Numbered from the stretch's first letter, positions 42,467 through 52,415 are shown. The stretch is DNA of 64,000 nt from Natronosalvus vescus (GCF_023973145.1 NZ_CP099546.1:3772671-3836670), one strand, 5' to 3'. Program-made: numbers and translations. The notes: generated by a model not told the origin, from the letters alone.

Positions 42467-43564
42467 TCAAATACAATCGGCAGGTGATCGCTCGAGAAGC
42501 GTCCGAACGTCCGCCCTGATGTACTCTCTCACCGTTTTTTCGGCATCTTCGGGTACGTCCAGGTGGTGGAAGTCGTTCATGATGCGAACCATCGCCATCG
42601 CCGCATAGAGCGGCCTGGGGGTCGAGACCGCTTCGGCGCGATCCGGCGCGACGGATCGATACCCCGCGCGCATCTCCTCGCGAACGAGCGACCGTCGGTC
42701 GGGAACGTCCGGTACCCCCGCGAGGAAGGCACCGCTGTAGAGGTAAACGGCGAACTCGAAGTCGTAGGCTGCCGGCACGGCGAGGGTGTACCCCCAGTCG
42801 AGTACGGCGGTGATCTCGCCCGTGTCGGGGTCGATCAGGAGATTGTGCAACCCGTGGTCGTTACGTCCGAGGACGGGATCAAACGGCCCCTCCAGGGCCT
42901 CGACCCCCGCTTCGAACCACCGGGCCAGGTCGGGCGTAAGCGCGGAAAGTCCCGAGTCGACGTGGCGCTCGAGCGCGCGGTCGACCCGTTCCTGGAAGTA
43001 CGTCGACCATGCTGCCCGGGGTTCCCCGACGGTCAGGGTTGCCGGGTCGCCATCGGGTTGCTCACCGCGTAGCTGCGGGCCGTCGTAACGGACGTGGCCG
43101 AAAGCGTCGACTGCCGGCACTGAGTGCAATTCGGCCAGGTACTGTCCGGTTTCCCTGGCAAGCCGTCCGAGCGCGTCGTCATCGAGTCGACCGACCCGCT
43201 CGTAGGCGACGTCTTCGCCGGGGAGCGCGTGCATGAGGTACGCCGGGGTCGGGAGCGTCTCGTGGTCGTCGACGACGCCGACGACCTCGGGGACGGGAAT
43301 CGACGTGTGAGTCGCGAGAACCGCCTGGAGCCGGGCCTCGCTCGGAATCGCCCAGGGACGCCCGTCCGGTGATGCCTTTACGTACAGCGTTCGGGTCGTT
43401 TCGCCGTCGACCGTTTCCCCGTTAGCCGTCTCGACCCGGTAGACCGAGCAAAATCCCCGTTCGGCGGGCCTCGCCTCACGAACCGTCCACGTCGGTTCGA
43501 TAGAACGGACGATGGCCTCGAGGTCGGATCTCGAGAGCGTTCTTGCTTCCGGGACGTCGTCCAT
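42467..43564 (-). CDS. phosphotransferase of the APH / choline kinase family
   Basis: A 365-residue protein kinase-like enzyme. 'VYRVETANG ... TLYVKASP' holds the ATP-binding strand and lysine; 'GRNDHGLHNLLIDPDTGEITAVLDWGY' in blocks holds the catalytic Asp and the metal-binding DWG motif. The Brenner-type motif is H-D-x-x-x-H rather than HGD. Substrate unknown (antibiotic, sugar, choline or protein). A monocistronic gene, minus strand, convergent with the HD hydrolase. Confidence 0.83.
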   Translation of the reverse strand: MDDVPEARTLSRSDLEAIVRSIEPTWTVREARPAERGFCSVYRVETANGETVDGETTRTLYVKASPDGRPWAIPSEARLQAVLATHTSIPVPEVVGVVDDHETLPTPAYLMHALPGEDVAYERVGRLDDDALGRLARETGQYLAELHSVPAVDAFGHVRYDGPQLRGEQPDGDPATLTVGEPRAAWSTYFQERVDRALERHVDSGLSALTPDLARWFEAGVEALEGPFDPVLGRNDHGLHNLLIDPDTGEITAVLDWGYTLAVPAAYDFEFAVYLYSGAFLAGVPDVPDRRSLVREEMRAGYRSVAPDRAEAVSTPRPLYAAMAMVRIMNDFHHLDVPEDAEKTVREYIRADVRTLLERSPADCI

Positions 43565-43697
43565 ATGGCAGATGACTCACGTGATCCCCTAAAGGTGCGG
43601 GTGCTGTCGGGTGCCACGTCGCGCTCGCGGGCAGGTAGCGTCAACCCGTAGCTATAGGGATCGGGCACGCCGATATCGATCCGACCCGAGACTCACC

Positions 43698-44387
43698 ATG
43701 AGCCACTACGACCTCTCGCATCCGCTCGAGACCGGGATCACGGGCTATCCCGACGATCCGCCGGTCAATATCGACCGAGTCGCAACGGTGGCCAACGATG
43801 GATACGCCGTCTCGACCCTCGCGTTCGGCTCTCACGCAGGAACTCACATCGACGCTCCAGCACACATGCAAGCGGACGGCCCGACGCTCGACGACTTCGA
43901 TCTCGAGACCTTCCAGTTTCGCGCCGTCGTGGCCGACTGTCGACCGCTCGAGGCCCGCGAAGCGATCGACGGGGGCGACCTCGAGGCCGCCGTGGACACC
44001 GAGATGGCCGGTGTCGATCTCTGCATCTGTCGAACGGGTTGGGACGCCCACTGGGGAACCGACCGATATCTCGAGCACCCGTCTCTGACCGCCGACGCCG
44101 CCGACTGGTTGCTCGAACGTGGCCTCCACGTCGGCATTGACGCGTTAAACGTCGATCCGACGTCGACGTCGGCGTCGACGTCGACCGAATCTGCGAGCGA
44201 CACAGCCGACGAACCGACGGATTACCCGTTCCACCGGGCAATGTTCGCCGACGACCGACTCCTCCTCGAGAACCTCCGGGGGCTCGAGGTGCTCCCGCCG
44301 AATCGATCGTTCGACGTCCACGCCTATCCGCTCTCTGTCGCGAACGCGGACGCCGCGCCGGTTCGAGCAGTTGCCGTCCTCGAGTGA
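43698..44387 (+). CDS. cyclase family protein (kynurenine formamidase-like)
   Basis: A 229-residue metal-dependent hydrolase. 'SHAGTHIDAPAH' is the HxGTHxDxPxH motif of the cyclase/Kyn formamidase family that binds zinc or manganese; 'MSHYDLSHPLETGITGYPDDP' is the family opening. The ATG at 43698 fits that opening; the longer reading is rejected. A Ser/Thr/Ala/Asp-rich insertion of ~17 residues (about 154-170) lies mid-protein, an oddity. Substrate not fixed; relatives deformylate N-formylkynurenine or act on cyclic amides and lactones. Confidence 0.87.
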   Translation: MSHYDLSHPLETGITGYPDDPPVNIDRVATVANDGYAVSTLAFGSHAGTHIDAPAHMQADGPTLDDFDLETFQFRAVVADCRPLEAREAIDGGDLEAAVDTEMAGVDLCICRTGWDAHWGTDRYLEHPSLTADAADWLLERGLHVGIDALNVDPTSTSASTSTESASDTADEPTDYPFHRAMFADDRLLLENLRGLEVLPPNRSFDVHAYPLSVANADAAPVRAVAVLE

Positions 44388-44479
44388 GACGCCCGATGCG
44401 CGTCGATTCGTCAAACCGGTACAGCCACTGTAACACCCATCACGGAACGCTTTTCTCCCGCTCGTCCCATCGTTTCGCC

Positions 44480-44869
44480 ATGATTCCGTCGTCGGTTCTC
44501 GTCACAGTCGTCGGACTCGCGGTGATCGGACTCATCGCCGCCTTCGTCTACCGCGACGCGACCCGCCTCGAGTTTCAGCGACCGTGGCTGTGGGCTGCCT
44601 TCGTCGCGACCACGATGCTCTCGGGGCTCGTTCTGTACGTTGCCGTCGAGACGGTGCCGGTTCCCGGACTACTGGTGATCGTGCTCGTCGGCATCGTGTT
44701 CTACCTGTTCGAGCGGGACGACGCCATCCACGGTGACGACGAGGCAGACCCACACGAACTGCCGGTTCAGCCAGGGTCGGATGGCGACTCGAGGGCGCCA
44801 CTGGAGCGCACTGACGATGATCCTGAACCGACCGCATCCGGATCGAGAACGGACGCTGACGAGCGTTGA
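44480..44869 (+). CDS. small membrane protein, DUF7534-like
   Basis: A 129-residue protein with three hydrophobic segments ('VLVTVVGLAVIGLIAAFVY', 'WAAFVATTMLSGLVLYVAV', 'VPGLLVIVLVGIVFYLFE') and a long acidic disordered tail. It resembles short haloarchaeal membrane proteins without known function. ATG 44480 is chosen because it precedes the first helix directly. Confidence 0.65.
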   Translation: MIPSSVLVTVVGLAVIGLIAAFVYRDATRLEFQRPWLWAAFVATTMLSGLVLYVAVETVPVPGLLVIVLVGIVFYLFERDDAIHGDDEADPHELPVQPGSDGDSRAPLERTDDDPEPTASGSRTDADER

Positions 44870-45093
44870 GCAACTCGAGTCACAGTGTGTAACCCGAGTT
44901 TTCGGGCATCCCGCGCCGGTGACCCCTTCGATCGCGACAGAATCGGTGTACCGAATCAAGAGAATGGATGCAGCAGAGTGATCGGCTTCGTTTCGATTCA
45001 GATGTGCTAATTCAGCCGCCTGGGAAACGTGCTAATCGGTCATGCGATGATATCGGGCATTCAGACATTCCCAGACAAGATCACTCCGCAGCA

Positions 45094-45489
45094 TCAATCG
45101 TCGTCCTCACCGCGGAGCAACACGACCGTCAGCACGAACGCAGAGATTCCAAGTATCCGTGTCATCGGGATCACCCACGATTTCACGGTGATGTCGTCTG
45201 GATTCTTGTAAGCGAGCGACAACCCAAAATCCAGGTACTGACGCGGGACGACCGCTGCGGCTGATCCTAACAGGCCAAATACTACGCCTACGACACCCGA
45301 GAGGAATCCAGTCCGGCGTACGAGGAGGAGAAGGTACCCGATCCCTTCGAGGCGGGCCATCGGGATGGTCCACCCGCGGAGTATGGCGTCCTCTGGGTTC
45401 TCGAACGCTACGGTCTCAGCAGTTTTGACGATTCTGCGTGGAATCGACACCATGAGAAGAGCGATAACCGCCAGCAGCGTTCGGAGCAT
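45094..45489 (-). CDS. membrane protein with internal duplication
   Basis: A 131-residue protein built of two similar halves: each has a motif 'ENPEDAIL ... WTIPMARLEGIGYLLLL' / 'KNPDDITV ... WVIPMTRILGISAFVLT' after a hydrophobic segment. The start ATG 45489 begins 'MLRTLLAVIALLMVSIPRR'. Likely a small four-helix membrane protein arisen by duplication; function unknown. Confidence 0.65.
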   Translation of the reverse strand: MLRTLLAVIALLMVSIPRRIVKTAETVAFENPEDAILRGWTIPMARLEGIGYLLLLVRRTGFLSGVVGVVFGLLGSAAAVVPRQYLDFGLSLAYKNPDDITVKSWVIPMTRILGISAFVLTVVLLRGEDDD

Positions 45490-45615
45490 ACTGACCCTTC
45501 CCAGGCCATCGAAATAAGCGTTTATTGGCGACCAGAAGTCACAACAGGCCTCAGTCAACACGGCCGATACTCCTCATACCCGAGTTATTATCCGTTCTAC
45601 GGACGTGTCGGATCT

Positions 45616-46524
45616 ATGGCGCCGATAGCGGTTCACGATCTCTCGAAGTATTACGGCGATATACGAGGGATCGACGACCTTTCGTTTACGGTGAAAGAGG
45701 GCGAGGTGTTCGGATTTCTCGGGCCGAACGGGGCAGGCAAGACGACGACGATCCGGACGTTGCTCGGGCTGATGTCACCAACGTCCGGCTCGGCCACGGT
45801 GCTCGGGGCGGACATCCAGAACGAGTCCGAACTCATCGAGGCGAGACGGAACATCGGCTACTTGCCCGACCACCTCGGGTTCGACGAGGAGATGACGGGC
45901 GCTCAAATCCTCGCGTATCACGCCGCCGTCAAGGGTGATGCTCGCCGAGACGAGCTGGTGAAGCTATTTACACCGCCGCTCGACCGCCCCGTGAGAGGCT
46001 ACTCCAGTGGTAACAAGCGAATGCTCGGGATTATCCAGGCGTTCATGCACGATCCGGATCTCGTGATTCTCGACGAGCCGACGTCCGGGCTGGATCCGCT
46101 CAAACAGGAGCAGTTCAACGAATTCATTCGCGAAGAGCGAGCGCAGGGCACGACGATTTTCTTCTCGTCGCACATTTTGAGCGAAGTCAGACAGATCTGC
46201 GACCGCATCGGTATCGTTCGGGACGGGACACTGGTCGAACTCGAGGAAGTCGAAACGTTGCTCAAGCGCAGCGGAAAACGCGTTCGGGTGCAAACGACAC
46301 CGGACGGACGGGACGCGCTCGCCGCGCTCGAGGGCGTCGTCGACGTTCACCAGTTCGACGAACGGATGCAATTCATTTACACCGGTGAATACAACGAGCT
46401 GTTCCGCGTATTGTCGAACCACGACGTTCTCGAGGCCGACATCAGCGAGCCGCCACTCGAAGACATTTTCCTGCACTATTACGGCGAGGAACCGGACGAC
46501 CCGGAAGGTGAGCTCGATGTTTGA
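45616..46524 (+). CDS. ABC-2 type exporter ATP-binding protein
   Basis: A 302-residue ABC ATPase. Walker A GPNGAGKTT is at about 38-46, the signature reads 'VRGYSSGNKR', Walker B 'LVILDEPTSG', and a C-terminal ~70-residue regulatory tail follows as in CcmA/NatA-like exporters. Starts ATG 45616. It overlaps the permease gene by eight bases. Substrate unknown. Confidence 0.92.
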   Translation: MAPIAVHDLSKYYGDIRGIDDLSFTVKEGEVFGFLGPNGAGKTTTIRTLLGLMSPTSGSATVLGADIQNESELIEARRNIGYLPDHLGFDEEMTGAQILAYHAAVKGDARRDELVKLFTPPLDRPVRGYSSGNKRMLGIIQAFMHDPDLVILDEPTSGLDPLKQEQFNEFIREERAQGTTIFFSSHILSEVRQICDRIGIVRDGTLVELEEVETLLKRSGKRVRVQTTPDGRDALAALEGVVDVHQFDERMQFIYTGEYNELFRVLSNHDVLEADISEPPLEDIFLHYYGEEPDDPEGELDV

Positions 46525-47305
46525 GACGACGCGGTTCGAGGCCAGACGACGGCTCCGGGGAACCGGCATTCTGGCCGTCGGATTGAGCCTCTATTCGGCG
46601 TTCATCGTCTGGTACTTCACCGTCTGGGAGGGTGCTGATATCGAAGCGATGTTCGAGGAGGACGTGCCGCCGGCGATGATCGAGGCGTTCGGCATCGAGG
46701 CGCTCGGGACGATCGAAGGGTTCCTCGGCGGACAAATCTATACGTTCCTCTGGTTGCTCGGACTCGGGATCTACTTCGCGTACGCCGGAGCAGGCCTCGT
46801 TGCGAACGATATCGAACAGGGACGGATGGATATCCTCGGGGTGTTCCCGATTTCCCGGGCACGATTGCTCGGTGAGAAGTTCAGCGCGTTGCTCGTCCCG
46901 ATGCTGGGATTGAATCTCGTCGTCGGAATCGTGATCTACGGCCTGGTGTTCGCCATCGGCGAGTCGATCGATCCCGTGCATCTGACGCTCGTACACGTGT
47001 TGTCGATCCCGTATTTCCTCGTCTGTGCGTCACTCGGGATGCTCCTCTCGGTCGTCGTGGATCGAGGGAGTATCGCGGAACGAGCCGCGATCGGCCTGCT
47101 CTTTCTGTTCTGGTTGGGGGAATCCGTCGTCAGTGGGTCGGGCGATTTCAGCTGGCTCGCCTACCTCAGCCCGACCCAGTACTACGAACCGACGCCGATC
47201 GTTATCGACGGCACGTTCGATCCGGTCGACTCGGTGATTCTCCTGGGTGCGTTCGTGGCGCTGCAGGCACTGGGTATCCTCTTGTTCAAGCGGCGGGATC
47301 TCTGA
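46517..47305 (+). CDS. ABC-2 type transporter permease
   Basis: A 262-residue membrane protein with six or so hydrophobic segments, opening 'MFETTRFEARRRLRGTGILAVG', as typical of NatB/ABC-2 permeases. The ATG at 46517 lies inside the end of the ATPase gene, giving translational coupling. It probably dimerises and works with the upstream ATPase in export of a lipid, drug or peptide; cargo unknown. Confidence 0.88.
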   Translation: MFETTRFEARRRLRGTGILAVGLSLYSAFIVWYFTVWEGADIEAMFEEDVPPAMIEAFGIEALGTIEGFLGGQIYTFLWLLGLGIYFAYAGAGLVANDIEQGRMDILGVFPISRARLLGEKFSALLVPMLGLNLVVGIVIYGLVFAIGESIDPVHLTLVHVLSIPYFLVCASLGMLLSVVVDRGSIAERAAIGLLFLFWLGESVVSGSGDFSWLAYLSPTQYYEPTPIVIDGTFDPVDSVILLGAFVALQALGILLFKRRDL

Positions 47306-47463
47306 GACGAATCGGTGTAGGAGCACCGGTGAGTACCATTACGGGTCGACGATCACTGGTGATTCCCCGTCCGTGCCACCCACGGCGTCAGGTGTGGCCG
47401 CCTCGAGCACCGTTTCCGTGCGCTCCCGTCACATCTTTCCCCGCAGGCGACCTACCCACCGAC

Positions 47464-48015
47464 ATGGCACAGGCACGCGCAACGTTCGGCGGTGGCTGCT
47501 TCTGGTGTATCGAAGCCGCGTTCAAGGAACTCGAGGGAATCGAATCCGTGACGTCGGGCTACGCCGGCGGCCACGTCGACGACCCCAGCTACGAGGCCGT
47601 CTGCACCGGCGAAACGGGACACGCCGAAGTCGTCCAGCTCGCGTACGATCCACAGACTATCGGCTACGACGAACTTCTCGAGATCTTCTTTACGGTGCAC
47701 GATCCGACGCAGCTGAACCGTCAGGGCCCCGACGTGGGGAGCCAGTACCGCTCAGCAATCTTCACTCACGACGACACCCAGCACGAACTCGCGACGGCGT
47801 TCATCGACGAACTCGAGGCTGCCGACGTCTACGACGACGGCGTCGTCACGGAGGTCGAGCCACTCGAGACGTTTTACCCGGCCGAGGAGTACCACCAGGA
47901 CTACTTCGAGAAGAACCCGACCGACGCCTACTGTCGGATGCACGCCGCGCCGAAAATCGATAAGGTTCGGGAGCAATTTACCGATCGGGTGGCTGAACCC
48001 TCGACCCGGTCGTAG
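47464..48015 (+). CDS. msrA: peptide methionine-S-sulfoxide reductase A
   Basis: A 183-residue enzyme reducing methionine-S-sulfoxide in proteins. The catalytic 'GGGCFWC' is at 9-15 (nucleophile Cys12), 'GYAGGHVDDPSYEAVCTGETGHAEVVQL' is the substrate-binding region and 'QYRSAIFTHDD' follows. ATG 47464 gives the standard start and length; the longer reading is rejected. It repairs oxidised proteins in the cytoplasm. Confidence 0.95.
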   Translation: MAQARATFGGGCFWCIEAAFKELEGIESVTSGYAGGHVDDPSYEAVCTGETGHAEVVQLAYDPQTIGYDELLEIFFTVHDPTQLNRQGPDVGSQYRSAIFTHDDTQHELATAFIDELEAADVYDDGVVTEVEPLETFYPAEEYHQDYFEKNPTDAYCRMHAAPKIDKVREQFTDRVAEPSTRS

Positions 48016-48200
48016 CCACGGTGAGACGTCCGTCTTCCTCAGACGCTAGTGGAGCTTACACCTTCCACGTCGACCGCCCCCACGAACCAGCGAAGGTACG
48101 CCACGCCCTCGAGAAGGTACTGACCTTACGGCGAAGCGGCAGAATATCGGCCGCGAGTTATTAGTATCTCTCCACGAACACGATAGATACGACCACGGCA

Positions 48201-48956
48201 ATGGACGAGGTACTCACGACTCGCGACCGCCTGCTCGAAGCCCTCCTCGAGCAGCGCTACACGAAACCCGAACTCGTCGAGTCGCTCTCGATTTCTCGTT
48301 CGACGGTCGACCGCGGCATGGCAGCGTTGCTCGAGTCCGGCTGTGTTGACAAGCAGGGTTCCGACTATCGGGCGACAGAGAAGGGGCGACTCGCCATGGA
48401 GGCGCGAAATCGGTATCTGAATGATCTCGAGCACCTCGAGGCGGCTGAACCAATCCTCGAGCAGGTGTCGCTGGAATCGATCAGTATCGAGTTTCTCCGA
48501 AATGCGACGATCGACCTCCCCGACCAGCAGGCACCGTGGACGGCACTGAAGCCCAGCATGCGATTGATCTACGAGGCGCGATCGATCGAGGGAACGGCAC
48601 CGACGGTCTTCGAGCAGTACTTCGACGATTTCGCCGCGTCGATCGACAACGGCGGGCTCTCGGCGGAACTCATTCTCGATGTTGCGCTGTTCGACGGGAT
48701 GTCCGAAATCGAACGCACACGCCTCCGCGAGATTATCGACGCAGACGGTGGCCGACTACTGACGACGGAACTGTCGGATTCGTACGCGATCTGGATCGCC
48801 GAGAACGACGAGAGTGTCGTCGCCGGTATTACCGTCTACTCCGAGACAGGGCTCGTTGGCGTTGCACACTCCGACGACCCGGACGCAGTCGCGTGGGCTC
48901 GAACGGAGTATGCGAAGCGACGAGACGACGCCACCGTCGTCTGGGACTATTCCTAA
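48201..48956 (+). CDS. FilR1-type transcriptional regulator
   Basis: A 251-residue protein with an N-terminal ArsR-like winged helix ('KPELVESLSISRSTVDRGMAALLESGCVD') and a C-terminal ~150-residue FilR1/MSMEG-type sensory domain ('VGVAHSDDPDAVAWARTEYAKR' at the end). The family is named after a methanogenesis regulatory protein of methanogens; in haloarchaea it is a general regulator family with unknown signals. Monocistronic. Confidence 0.85.
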   Translation: MDEVLTTRDRLLEALLEQRYTKPELVESLSISRSTVDRGMAALLESGCVDKQGSDYRATEKGRLAMEARNRYLNDLEHLEAAEPILEQVSLESISIEFLRNATIDLPDQQAPWTALKPSMRLIYEARSIEGTAPTVFEQYFDDFAASIDNGGLSAELILDVALFDGMSEIERTRLREIIDADGGRLLTTELSDSYAIWIAENDESVVAGITVYSETGLVGVAHSDDPDAVAWARTEYAKRRDDATVVWDYS

Positions 48957-49101
48957 CAGGCGCACAGCAGATCACCGATTCGTTGCTGCTGTAGTCGGCG
49001 ATTTGCACGGTGACACGGCTATACCTCTATTACGGGTCATTACCGAGCGGAATCGAATGTAATCGCCCGATTTCGCCCAGGAGTTCAGGCGTGGAAACCC
49101 A

Positions 49102-49187
49102 CTATAGTAGCCACTGCAAGCCATTGCACACCTGATCGCCAGACGTATCGGCGATCAGTGTGTGAACCGTTTCAGTTGTTACGATAG
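49102..49187. repeat. 86-bp palindromic repeat, copy 1
   Basis: An imperfect palindrome of 86 bases. The left arm begins CTATAGTAGCCACTG, the right arm ends CAGTTGTTACGATAG; the inner arms TGATCGCC and GGCGATCA flank a 9-base loop containing AGACGTAT. Copies with the same length are at 56513-56598 and 63711-63796. It lies alone between the FilR1-type regulator and the cobalamin gene. No target duplication was seen, but terminal CTAT/ATAG suggests a mobile (MITE-like) element or a folded RNA. Confidence 0.75.
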
Positions 49188-49248
49188 CACCAACACCTTC
49201 AGTCGTTCAACGGGCGATTCATACCGACGGGGGTCGAGTGTCCGACTA

Positions 49249-49956
49249 ATGACGTCCGCAGACGACTCGAGGGAACCGGACGAACCCGAGACCGTCCTCG
49301 AGAACACGCCCGGGGCCGGAAAGACGCCAACGGCACAGCCGATTACCCCAGGCACACCCGAGGAGTTCGGCCTCGTTCAGGTCTGGTGGGGAGATGGAAA
49401 AGGAAAAACGACGGCTGCCATGGGGATGGGGCTTCGCGCCGCCGGCAATGGGTTTCGCGTTCACATGCTCCAGTTCATGAAAGGCGGCGCATCGAGCGTC
49501 GAGGCGGTTCGGGGCGAGTACAACGCGATCGAGGCACTTCCGGGATTTAGCTACGAAAATCTCGGCCAGTACGGCTGGCACGGCATGGCCGACGGGAGCG
49601 ACGAAGTCGATCACGAGCGGGAAGCCCAGGCTGGCCTCGAGCGAGCGCGTTCCCTGCTCGAGGGCGCCGATGACGCTGACCTCGAATCCCCGTTCGACCT
49701 CGAGGCCGATCCCGTCGACGGCGTGCACATGCTCATCCTCGACGAAATCCTGTACGCGGCTGACATGGGGCTCATCGACACCGAAAACGTTCTCGAGCTG
49801 GTTCGCTCGAAACCCGACGCTCTCGAACTCGTGTTGACCGGCAGCCACAGTGAGCCGACGTACGTGCTCGAGGCGGCGGATCTCGTGACCGAGGTGCGAA
49901 AGCAACGCCATCCGATCGATGCGGGCCAGCGAGCGCGACGCGGAACGGAGTACTGA
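49249..49956 (+). CDS. cobO: cob(I)yrinic acid a,c-diamide adenosyltransferase (CobO/BtuR type)
   Basis: A 235-residue P-loop enzyme that adenosylates cobalamin intermediates. The P-loop 'WGDGKGKTTAAMGMGLRAAG' sits near residue 50; 'HMLQFMKGG' and 'LDEILYAADMGLIDTENVL' and 'LTGSHSEPTYVLEAADLVTEVRKQRHP' in blocks are CobO signatures. ATG 49249 gives an acidic N-terminal tail before the core; the longer upstream reading is not family-like. It is followed by an ABC exporter and then cbiP. Confidence 0.92.
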   Translation: MTSADDSREPDEPETVLENTPGAGKTPTAQPITPGTPEEFGLVQVWWGDGKGKTTAAMGMGLRAAGNGFRVHMLQFMKGGASSVEAVRGEYNAIEALPGFSYENLGQYGWHGMADGSDEVDHEREAQAGLERARSLLEGADDADLESPFDLEADPVDGVHMLILDEILYAADMGLIDTENVLELVRSKPDALELVLTGSHSEPTYVLEAADLVTEVRKQRHPIDAGQRARRGTEY

Positions 49957-50101
49957 TCGCTCGCTCGACGGGGTGAACGGGTGGCGCAACCGGAGCGGCC
50001 AGCACGCTCACGAGTGACAAGTGGATAGCAAGGATGGCAACTGTCATCCCTGGCCACAATGGGCAGCACTGTTATTACACGACCGTACCCACACGCATTC
50101 G

Positions 50102-50866
50102 ATGGCTGTACTACGGGCAACGAACCTCGAGAAGTCGTTTGGCTCCGTCGAGGTGCTCTCGGGACTGTCGTTCGAGGTTGGCGCGGGTGAACTCTTCGGC
50201 GTCCTCGGGCCGAACGGTGCCGGAAAGACGACGACGATCGCCATTCTCACCGGACAGCTCACGCCGGACGCCGGGGAAGCGTCCGTCTTCGGCACCGATC
50301 CGACGAGCGAACCGATTCGAACCCGTTCGCGGGTCGGAATTCTGCCCGAACAGCAGCCGCCGCCGAGCTTTCTCACCCCGCGAGAGTACCTCGAGTTCGT
50401 CGGCTCGATCCGGTCGATGGAACCCGAACTCGTCGACGACCGACTCGATACCTGGGCGACCCGGCTGGGATTCCGGGAAAAACTCGATACGCTCCACACC
50501 GACCTCTCACGAGGGCAACAACAGAAGGTGATGATTAGCCAGGCGTTCCTCCACGACCCCGACCTCGTCTTCATCGACGAGCCGCTGGTGAACCTCGATC
50601 CGCTGGCACAGGAACAGGTGACGGCGTTCCTTCGCCGGTACGTCGACCGGGGGAACACCATCGTCGTCTCGACGCACAACATCGACGTTGCGGAGGGAAT
50701 ATGTACGCGCGTGGGCATCGTCGTCGATGGCACCTGCCGCATCGTCAATCAGGGTACCGGCGAAGCAGTTGACCTTCGGAAGCACTTTCTCGAGGCCGTC
50801 GAGACCGACGACGACAGAGATGGGGCGTCGCTCGAGGCGACCGCTGCCAGTGCCGAGCACCGATGA
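50102..50866 (+). CDS. ABC-2 type exporter ATP-binding protein
   Basis: A 254-residue ABC ATPase. Walker A GPNGAGKTT lies near 37-45, the signature is a variant 'LSRGQQQKV', and Walker B reads 'LVFIDEPLVNLDP'. ATG 50102 (MAVLRATNLEKSFG) is the normal start. It overlaps the next gene by four bases (ATGA), forming a transporter pair between the two cobalamin genes. Confidence 0.9.
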   Translation: MAVLRATNLEKSFGSVEVLSGLSFEVGAGELFGVLGPNGAGKTTTIAILTGQLTPDAGEASVFGTDPTSEPIRTRSRVGILPEQQPPPSFLTPREYLEFVGSIRSMEPELVDDRLDTWATRLGFREKLDTLHTDLSRGQQQKVMISQAFLHDPDLVFIDEPLVNLDPLAQEQVTAFLRRYVDRGNTIVVSTHNIDVAEGICTRVGIVVDGTCRIVNQGTGEAVDLRKHFLEAVETDDDRDGASLEATAASAEHR

Positions 50867-52323
50867 CGGGGCGCTTACACGCAAGACGAAACCGATTAGC
50901 TGGCCATCGAGACTGGATTCTCTTCTCCACCCTGCTCCGGGAGGAGTGGCGTCTGCACGTTTGCCTGTTCGGCGGCCGCCGATTCTACGTGTTTCCGCTC
51001 GCCGTCGCCCTTCTCGTTGGATTGGCGGCGACCGTCCTGACACACAGCGGCTACTCGAGTGGCCGGCTCTACGGCGGGCTGACCGTCACCGTGGTCGCCT
51101 TCGGCCTCTACAGCGGCACGGCTGCCTTCGCCGGTTCGGACATGCTCGAGAACGTGTTCGGCGAACTGTCACTCGTTCTCGGCACCTCGAGCACGCTCCC
51201 GCTCTCACGGCGTCGCCTCCTCGGCCACTTCCTGGTCAAAGACGCCCTCTTTTACGGACTCACGATCGTCGGCCCGCTCTCGCTCGCGGTCGTCCCGATC
51301 GAGGGACTCTCGGTGTGGACGCCACTGGCAGTCGTGATGGCGTGGCTGTCGCTCTTCGGGTTCTTCCTAGTCGGCATGGCAGTGACCGTCCTGCTCATCG
51401 CACTGGGAACCCGGGGCCTCTCGGCACGCTACGTCCTCGCTGGCGGCCTGATGGTCGCCGCAGGCTGGTGGCTCCTCGAGCCAGACGTCTCCGTTCCGTC
51501 AGCGACGGCGCTCACGGAACCGATCTGGGTGGTGCCGATCGTGTACGCGGTCGCCGTCGGCATCGGCGCGTTCGCGATGAAACTGTACGATCCGTCGTAC
51601 ACCACGCCACCGCGAACCTATCGCCGGCGGTTCCGTCGACTCGAGTCCCTGCCGGGGAGCGATCCACTCGTCGCGAAAACGCTCCTGGATCTCTCGCGCT
51701 CGAGTGGCGGGCTGTTCAAACCGATCGTATCGGCGGCGATCATCCTCGCAGTGATCGCGTTTCTGGTCGGGGTCGTTCGCGAACTGACCGGGATCGAACC
51801 GGCTCCCGGAATATTCTTCGGGAGCGTCCTTGGACTCTCGGCATTTACCACGTACAACTGGCTAACGCAGTTCGACGCCGTCGAATCGTACCTTCCGTAT
51901 CCCGTCTCGGTCGAGGCCGTCTTTCGTGCGAAGCGGATCGCCTTCTTCCTGGTCGGCATACCGACGATGGCCGGGGCATACCTCGTCGCAATCGTCTGGT
52001 TCCAGCCGGCGATGCTGGACGCGTTCGTCGGATTCGTCCTCCTGATCGGGCTTGCCATCTACTACTACGGCCTCACGGTCTACATCGCCGGTTTCGACCC
52101 GAACGAGTTCCTGTTCGACGGCGTCCGCTTTCTGACGTTCACGATCGGCGTCACGATAGTGCTCCTGCCGACGCTGATCGTCGGCTTTGCCTCGAATCCG
52201 GTGACGGCCTCGAGCGGTGCCATCCTGGCTGGCGCTGGCGTCTTCGTTGGTGCTTGTGGGCGCTGGCTCGCGATCCGGGCCGGGAACCGCTGGGCTCGGC
52301 TGTACCGCGATGGATCCGTGTGA
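50863..52323 (+). CDS. large multi-pass membrane protein, partner of ABC ATPase
   Basis: A 486-residue protein with about 12 hydrophobic segments after a basic N-terminal tail. The placement behind the ABC ATPase with a four-base overlap marks it as the permease part of an ABC-2 type exporter; there is no strong sequence signature. Cargo unknown. The position between cobO and cbiP could be chance or could mean transport tied to corrinoid use. Confidence 0.75.
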   Translation: MTGRLHARRNRLAGHRDWILFSTLLREEWRLHVCLFGGRRFYVFPLAVALLVGLAATVLTHSGYSSGRLYGGLTVTVVAFGLYSGTAAFAGSDMLENVFGELSLVLGTSSTLPLSRRRLLGHFLVKDALFYGLTIVGPLSLAVVPIEGLSVWTPLAVVMAWLSLFGFFLVGMAVTVLLIALGTRGLSARYVLAGGLMVAAGWWLLEPDVSVPSATALTEPIWVVPIVYAVAVGIGAFAMKLYDPSYTTPPRTYRRRFRRLESLPGSDPLVAKTLLDLSRSSGGLFKPIVSAAIILAVIAFLVGVVRELTGIEPAPGIFFGSVLGLSAFTTYNWLTQFDAVESYLPYPVSVEAVFRAKRIAFFLVGIPTMAGAYLVAIVWFQPAMLDAFVGFVLLIGLAIYYYGLTVYIAGFDPNEFLFDGVRFLTFTIGVTIVLLPTLIVGFASNPVTASSGAILAGAGVFVGACGRWLAIRAGNRWARLYRDGSV

Positions 52324-52415
52324 GCACGTCTCGGGCTTCGAGAGGCGTTCGGTGGTTGCCGTACGTTCCCGCATCGACACACCGAAGACCCTCGCCTGCG
52401 ACCGTCCGGTGACGA

